From Caryophanales bacterium UBA1624 (GTDB taxonomy: Bacteria; Bacillota_I; Bacilli_A; RFN20; CAG-826): DNA of 17,670 nt. Below, piece after piece: positions 13,218 through 17,670 of the stretch. The notes below the pieces were generated by a model. The model searched no databases, was not told the DNA's origin, and saw nothing but the letters and a program-made list of their open reading frames with translations. Position numbers and translations under genes: made by a program. Location of the stretch: assembly GCA_002321395.1 (NCBI GenBank), contig DCMK01000003.1, positions 1 to 17,670 of the forward strand, in the 5' to 3' direction. Positions within the stretch are counted from its first letter, which is position 1. Every line of letters starts with the position of its first letter.

Positions 13218-15368
13218 TCACTCGCCTTCTTTGACTTGCTTGATCGAAAGGGAGATGCGTTTGCGGTTCAAATCGACGCCGATGACCTTCACGCGGACGA
13301 TTTGGTCCATCGCGAGGACTTCGCTGGGGTGGCGGATGAAGCGATTGGCGATCTCGGAGATGTGGACCAATCCGTCCTGATGGACGCCGATGTCGACGAA
13401 GGCGCCGAAGTCGGAGATGTTGCGGACCGTCCCGTTGAGCACCATGCCCACGGCAAGGTCCTTGATGTCCCGCACTTTGCTGTCGAGGACGGCGGAAGTC
13501 GCCTTTTCCCGGGGATCGCGCCCGGGCTTTTTGAGTTCGGAGATGATATCGGACAGCGTGTAGGAGCCGATCCCCAGCTTTTGGGAAAGGGAGGCGACGT
13601 CTTTGATTTGGTTGAGGGCGTTGGTGGCTTTCTCGCTGCCAAGCTCATTGAGCCGCACGCCCAAAATCCCCAATAGGCTCATCGTCGCTTCGTAATCCTT
13701 AGGATGGACGGCGGTCTTTTCCAAGGGGTTGGCGTTCTCGATGCGGAGGAAGCCGGCCGCGGAGAGGAAGGCCTTCTCGCCGAACCCTTTGACCTTCATC
13801 AAATCCTTGCGGCAGGAGAAGGGGCCGTGCTCATCGCGGTAAGAGACGATCGCGGAGGCGGTTTTCTCATTGAGCCCGGAGACGTATTTCAATAAGGAGG
13901 CGGAAGCGGTGTTGACCCAAACGCCGACTTCGTTGACTGCGTCCATCGTGGTCGCGGAGAGGGTTTGCTTCAGGCGGGTTTGGTCCATGTCGTGCTGATA
14001 TTGCCCCACCCCAATCGCCTCCGGGGGGATCTTGACCAGCTCCGCCATCGGGTCGAGGAGCCTTCTGGCAAGGGATACGGAGGAACGTTCCTCGATGTCC
14101 ATATTGGGGAACTCCTTGATCGCCAGAGGGGAGGCGCTATAGACGGAAGCCCCGGACTCGTTGACGATGGTGATGGTGACGCGGTCGAGCTTGTATTTAT
14201 CCAAAAAGCTACGCAAAAAGGTTTCGCTTTCCCTCCCCGCGGTGCCATTGCCCAAGGCGATCGCATCGAAGCCGAATTGCCGGTAGAGGGACAGCAGCTT
14301 CATTTCGGATTCCCTCTCCCTGCCGACGGTTGGGTAGATGATGCAGGAGGAAAGCACCGCCCCGGATTCGTTGATGAGGGCGAGCTTACACCCGTTGCGG
14401 TAGCCCGGGTCGAATCCGAGGATCTTCTTGCCTTTCAAAGGGGAGCCAAGCAGCAGCTGCTTGAGGTTCTTGGAGAAAAGCTCCAAGGAGATATCCTCGG
14501 CCTTTTGGAAGAGGTCGTTGGCGATTTCATTCTCGACCGAAGGCCCCATCAGGCGTTTGTAGGAGTCTTCGATCACCTCCCGCAGAACCCCCTCGAAGGG
14601 GCTGTTCCTTTTGATGAGGGTCCGGGCGATTTGGTTGTGGATGGTGATCTCGTCGTAGGCGAAGGAAGAGGTGAGTTTCTTCTCTTTCTTCCCGCGGCTG
14701 ATGGCCAGGGTCTGATAGGGCTTGATTTTGGATACGGGGACGGAGAAGGAGGCGTAATTGAGGTATTTCTGATCGACGTCCTCCTTGGTTTCCTTGGCTT
14801 CGAGCTTCCCGGAACGGTTGATGTAGGATTTGGCGAAGAGATAGAAATCGGGGTCGTCGCTGATCTCCTCGGCCAGGATGTCCTTCGCCCCTTGAAGGGC
14901 CTCTTCCGCCGTTTTCGCGCCTTTTTTCTCATCCACGAAGGAAGCGGCCTTCTCTTGGAGCTCAGCTAGGCTTCCCTTTTGGTCCATCAAGTAGCGGGCC
15001 AAAGGTTCAAGGCCTTTTTCCTTGGCGATGCTCCCGCGGGTCTTCCTCTTGGGCTTATAGGGGCGGTAGAGGGCCTCCAAAACCGACAAAACGGAGCAGG
15101 AGAGGATCTCCTCTTTGAGCTCCAGGGTGAGCTTGCCTTGCTCCTCGATGCTGCTTAAGACGGTCTTTTTGCGGTCCTCGAGCTTTTCGAACTTGGCTTT
15201 CTCTTCCTCAAAAAGGCGGAGGGTCACATCGGACATGTTCCCCGTCTCTTCCTTTTTGTAGCGGGCGATGAAGGGGACGGTGCACCCCTCCTGCAAAAGC
15301 CTCAAGACGGCTTCGACCTGAGGAAGGGCCAGATTCAGGGTTTGGGCAAGGTATTGTTTGATTTCCAT
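13218..15368 (-). CDS. tex: Tex-family RNA-binding transcription accessory protein
   Basis: 716 residues with the full Tex layout. It has an N-terminal helical region with VPFIARYKKEETGNM (31-45) and ALYRPYKPKRKTRG (99-112), and a YqgF-like RNase H fold starting KILGFDPGYRNGCKLALIN (315-333). Helix-hairpin-helix elements follow around 485-530 (VSGLNEKTASAIVSYR and LMKVKGFGEKAF), and a C-terminal S1 domain ends the chain (GTVRNISDFGAFVDIGVHQDGLVHIS, about 645-670). Tex binds nucleic acid and affects transcription and ribosome-related processes in the cytoplasm. ATG at 15368 gives the usual start MEIKQYLAQTLNL. No ribosome site is seen; a TAAAAT box ends 9 bases upstream. It is divergent from the GT-C-like gene. 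Confidence 0.96.
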   Translation of the reverse strand: MEIKQYLAQTLNLALPQVEAVLRLLQEGCTVPFIARYKKEETGNMSDVTLRLFEEEKAKFEKLEDRKKTVLSSIEEQGKLTLELKEEILSCSVLSVLEALYRPYKPKRKTRGSIAKEKGLEPLARYLMDQKGSLAELQEKAASFVDEKKGAKTAEEALQGAKDILAEEISDDPDFYLFAKSYINRSGKLEAKETKEDVDQKYLNYASFSVPVSKIKPYQTLAISRGKKEKKLTSSFAYDEITIHNQIARTLIKRNSPFEGVLREVIEDSYKRLMGPSVENEIANDLFQKAEDISLELFSKNLKQLLLGSPLKGKKILGFDPGYRNGCKLALINESGAVLSSCIIYPTVGRERESEMKLLSLYRQFGFDAIALGNGTAGRESETFLRSFLDKYKLDRVTITIVNESGASVYSASPLAIKEFPNMDIEERSSVSLARRLLDPMAELVKIPPEAIGVGQYQHDMDQTRLKQTLSATTMDAVNEVGVWVNTASASLLKYVSGLNEKTASAIVSYRDEHGPFSCRKDLMKVKGFGEKAFLSAAGFLRIENANPLEKTAVHPKDYEATMSLLGILGVRLNELGSEKATNALNQIKDVASLSQKLGIGSYTLSDIISELKKPGRDPREKATSAVLDSKVRDIKDLAVGMVLNGTVRNISDFGAFVDIGVHQDGLVHISEIANRFIRHPSEVLAMDQIVRVKVIGVDLNRKRISLSIKQVKEGE

Positions 15369-15377
15369 AGCCTGTTG

Positions 15378-15383
15378 ATTTTA
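15378..15383 (-). promoter_or_regulatory. -10 box of tex, close to the start codon
   Basis: TAAAAT on the minus strand, 9 bases before ATG, with AAGACA at 18-bp spacing as a 4/6 -35. A leader of 2-3 bases is predicted. The spacer holds a CCCC...GGGG dyad (15384-15400). Confidence 0.5.
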
Positions 15384-15423
15384 CCCCACTTGAAACGGGG
15401 TTGTCTTCTTCCTTTTGAGCTTC

Positions 15424-15452
15424 TTGCTTCTCTTTATCCCCGAGGGGATAAT
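15424..15452 (+). promoter_or_regulatory. Promoter of the GT-C-like gene with an overlapping dyad
   Basis: TTGCTT (15424-15429), 17 bp, GATAAT (15447-15452), then only 6 bases to ATG, so transcription would start at or next to the A of the start codon. Arms TTATCCCC (15434-15441) and GGGGATAA (15444-15451) form a perfect dyad with a 2-base centre that covers the -10 box. Confidence 0.5.
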
Positions 15453-15458
15453 TCGGCC

Positions 15459-17670
15459 ATGGCATTCTTGAGTTGGATCATCGGCAGCTCCGCGGCGTTC
15501 CTGCTGCATTTCCTCTTCCGCTTCGTCCAAAGGAAAAAGCAAAAATCCACCGCCCCTTTTTTCTCCCAAGGCGATTGGATCCGTTATGGGATCCCGTTCG
15601 GCTTCGGCTTCCTTTTGGCGTTGGTTTTCTTCTTTTGCTTCCCCCGCTACCCTTTTCCAAACGGGTCTTTGCCTTTCTTCTTCCTTTGCCTCCTTCTTTG
15701 CTTCGTCCATCCCTACCGCTTCTTCTCCCTCAGGGGGAAGGACCTTCCGAAGAGGAAGATCATCTGCTCCTCGCTATTGATGCTTGGGATCCTGTTGGAG
15801 AGCTTCGCCTGCAACGCCAAAGCCTATCCGATGCAGGGGGATTCCTTCCCATATTCCTCTCTCTCTTCCTCCCTGTCTGGGAACTATGAGGCGATGGAGG
15901 ATGGGTCGCTCCGGCTCCATGAGGGCTCTTACTTCGTCCTTTCTTGGGGCCGGGAGGACAAGCCTCAGAACATCGGCCTTTTCTTCTTGGAGCAAAATGG
16001 GTCGACGATCAGCGCGAAGGTCTCCTATTCCATGGATGGATCGACCTTCGTTTCCAGCGGCAGCTACGTCTTGGATACTTCAAACGGGAACTCCAACATC
16101 CTGCCTCTGCCCCGACAAAAGGAGGAACCCATCCAGGCCTACCGCGTCGACTTCTCCTTCCAAAAGGGCTATTACGCTTCCCCTTTAAGCGCGACCTTAT
16201 CCTCCTTTTCCCTGAACGTCCCCTTCTCCTTCCATTACTCGCTTCTTCGCTTCGGAGCTTATTCCTGCCTCGCAATCTTCTTCTGCTATTTGCCTTACTT
16301 CGCCTCCAAGAAAGGCAAAGACCTGTCCGGCAAAACCCCTTATCTGATTCTAGGCGGAATCGCCTCCATCCTTCTCATCGGGGTCTTCTCCTACGCGATG
16401 ATGAACCTCGGGGATTTCGCCACCCCCTACCCCATCTCCGCCCAGGATCTGCACGCCCACATCACCTCTTCCACCGGCAAAACCGACATCTTCGTCTCCC
16501 TCTTCGACGCGTTCAAAAAAGGGAGGGTCGACTTGGATCTGGAGGTCGATCCCAAGCTCCTCGCCTTGGAGAACCCCTGGAGCCCATCCCAAAGAAGCCA
16601 AGCCGGCGTCTCCTATTACTGGGACCATGCTTTCTATGGCGGCAAGTACTATTCCTATTACGGGCCCATGCCGGTGATCTTGGTCTCCTTCCCCTTCTAT
16701 TTCCTGACCGGGGGTAAGTACGCGTTGAACGCGTTCGGCTTAGAAGCGTTTGGGATGGCCTTTTTGATCCCCGCTTTCCTTTTGCTGCTGCTAGAGATCT
16801 TCCGCCTCGTCCAAAAGAAGGTGAACTGGATCGAGTACGTTTTCTTCTCCGCGATGGGGCTTTCGACCTCGATGATGATCTTGGCCTTCACATGGAAAGA
16901 CGGCAGCTGCCACGAGGCCATCTACCACGTCCCCGACATCTATGGGCTCGCCTTCTTCGATCTGTTCTTCGCCTTCGTCCTGCAGGCATATCGGAGCAAG
17001 CGCCTGCGCATCCTCCCCCTGGGTTTCGCCGGGCTCTTCTTCGTCTTCCTCGTCTTCACCCGCCCGAACCTTTTCCTGGGGCTGCTGATCACGTTGCCTT
17101 TCTTGCTTGCGATCCTCTTGGAGAAGGACGTCCCCGCGAAGAGGAAGCTCATCGACTTCGCCCCGATGTTCGGGGTGCTTCTATTGGGGGCCGCCTTGGC
17201 TTGCCTATATAATTACGCGCGCTTCGATTCGATCCTCGAATTCGGGCAATCCTATCAGCTCAACGTCGCCGATCAGAGGAACCTGACCTACTCCGCGCAG
17301 AAGCTGCTCCCGACTTTCTTCCATTTCTTCTGCCAAGGCGGGGTGTTCTACGACGAATTCCCCTACCTCTCCTGCTCCGTGCAGCGTTATTCCTTCGAGA
17401 CCACCTCCTTGGCCCCCTACGTCACGGGGTACTATGGGCTTTTGGGGATTCCTTTGTTCTGGGCGTCCCTCCTCAATCCCTTCTTCTTTTGGAAGGGCTC
17501 CGGCAAAGCGGAGAAGGCCATGGGGATCCTCTTCCCGGCCTTCCTCTTCCTCTTCGCCTTCACCACCTATTCCAAAGCCGGGGTGTGCCCCCGTTACTTG
17601 ATCGAATTCTTCCACCTGGCCACATTGGGCTCAGCCTTCGCTTTGCTCCAGATAAAGAAAAGGACGCAGG
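15459..17670 (+). CDS. Large multi-spanning membrane protein, GT-C glycosyltransferase-like (partial, runs off the right edge)
   Basis: Open for 737 codons from ATG at 15459 to the window edge with no stop. The N-terminus has about four membrane spans (residues 3-20, 42-62, 68-86 and 103-122). A Ser-rich extracytoplasmic beta-type domain follows to about residue 247 (FVLSWGRED, SYSMDGSTFVSSGSY). Many further spans come after. Between spans are conserved-looking loops: TPYPIS near 322, DLDLEVDPKLLALENPWSPSQ near 357-377, YYWDHAFYGGKYYSYYGPMPV near 385-405, and NYARFDSILEFGQSYQL near 586-602. These loops resemble the large GT-C-type membrane proteins of Bacillota that use lipid-linked sugars for surface polymers, usually annotated as hypothetical. 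I cannot place the catalytic Asp with confidence. Codon use matches the neighbours. It shares a 90-base divergent promoter region with tex. Confidence 0.8.
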   Translation, partial: MAFLSWIIGSSAAFLLHFLFRFVQRKKQKSTAPFFSQGDWIRYGIPFGFGFLLALVFFFCFPRYPFPNGSLPFFFLCLLLCFVHPYRFFSLRGKDLPKRKIICSSLLMLGILLESFACNAKAYPMQGDSFPYSSLSSSLSGNYEAMEDGSLRLHEGSYFVLSWGREDKPQNIGLFFLEQNGSTISAKVSYSMDGSTFVSSGSYVLDTSNGNSNILPLPRQKEEPIQAYRVDFSFQKGYYASPLSATLSSFSLNVPFSFHYSLLRFGAYSCLAIFFCYLPYFASKKGKDLSGKTPYLILGGIASILLIGVFSYAMMNLGDFATPYPISAQDLHAHITSSTGKTDIFVSLFDAFKKGRVDLDLEVDPKLLALENPWSPSQRSQAGVSYYWDHAFYGGKYYSYYGPMPVILVSFPFYFLTGGKYALNAFGLEAFGMAFLIPAFLLLLLEIFRLVQKKVNWIEYVFFSAMGLSTSMMILAFTWKDGSCHEAIYHVPDIYGLAFFDLFFAFVLQAYRSKRLRILPLGFAGLFFVFLVFTRPNLFLGLLITLPFLLAILLEKDVPAKRKLIDFAPMFGVLLLGAALACLYNYARFDSILEFGQSYQLNVADQRNLTYSAQKLLPTFFHFFCQGGVFYDEFPYLSCSVQRYSFETTSLAPYVTGYYGLLGIPLFWASLLNPFFFWKGSGKAEKAMGILFPAFLFLFAFTTYSKAGVCPRYLIEFFHLATLGSAFALLQIKKRTQ

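Noticed and set aside
13965..14969. 334-codon open frame on the plus strand
   Set aside because: Antisense shadow of tex, whose domains are fully intact.
1..17670. Mycoplasma-type genetic code (TGA read as Trp)
   Set aside because: TGA ends the epimerase-like, CooC-like and Lgt-like genes at sensible places, and Trp is encoded by TGG throughout.

Overview
The window reads as a chromosomal segment of an anaerobic member of the Bacillota. Evidence: Bacilli-style RecN, Tex and LacX-type epimerase; AGGAG-type ribosome sites; standard genetic code with TGA used as stop; oxygen-sensitive iron-sulfur enzymes. Most genes are G+C-rich in codon choice. An uncultured gut-type Bacilli lineage is my guess, at low confidence. 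There are no tRNA, rRNA, CRISPR or recognisable insertion sequences. No gap between genes exceeds about 225 bases.

Left part (1-6000). A partial nnrE runs off the left edge. Next to it is a two-gene unit, a secreted repeat-domain protein coupled by a GTGA overlap to an Lgt-like membrane protein. The 5' end of the Lgt-like gene carries a run of nine G. Then come a small DUF308/HdeD-like membrane protein, an AlbA_2/GHKL-type ATPase gene bracketed by two near-identical 107-bp direct repeats, and recN. All are on the minus strand. The repeats contain competing hairpins and 10-bp-periodic ATTGCGC units.

Middle (6000-7700). An SGNH hydrolase (plus strand) converges on an aldose-epimerase-like gene (minus strand). 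The hydrolase terminator lies inside the 3' end of the epimerase gene.

Centre of interest (7700-13150). A tight six-gene minus-strand operon is read in this order: CooC/AcsF-type ATPase with a CxC motif; two 2-hydroxyacyl-CoA dehydratase (HgdB/HgdA) family subunits; a BadF/HgdC-type ATP-driven activator; a 59-residue membrane peptide; and a 238-residue protein that resembles the segment of acetyl-CoA synthase (CdhC/AcsB) ending at its Cys motif. No CODH catalytic subunit, corrinoid protein, CoA-transferase or 2-hydroxyacid dehydrogenase is present. The most economical reading is an ATP-driven low-potential reductase of the double-cubane/2-hydroxyacyl-CoA dehydratase class with its own metallocluster maturation factor and an ACS-derived accessory subunit. 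Its substrate is unknown. I regard this as the candidate undescribed system. Its 5' region holds an extended -10 promoter, an AT-rich dyad and a pair of 16-bp direct repeats.

Right part (13180-17670). tex (minus strand, with terminator) is divergent from a very long multi-spanning GT-C-like membrane protein that runs off the right edge. Several stand-alone genes (recN, tex, the SGNH hydrolase, the GT-C-like gene) have a -10-like box only 6-10 bases before the start codon and no clear ribosome site, which suggests leaderless transcripts. Genes inside operons, and some stand-alone genes, have clear ribosome sites.
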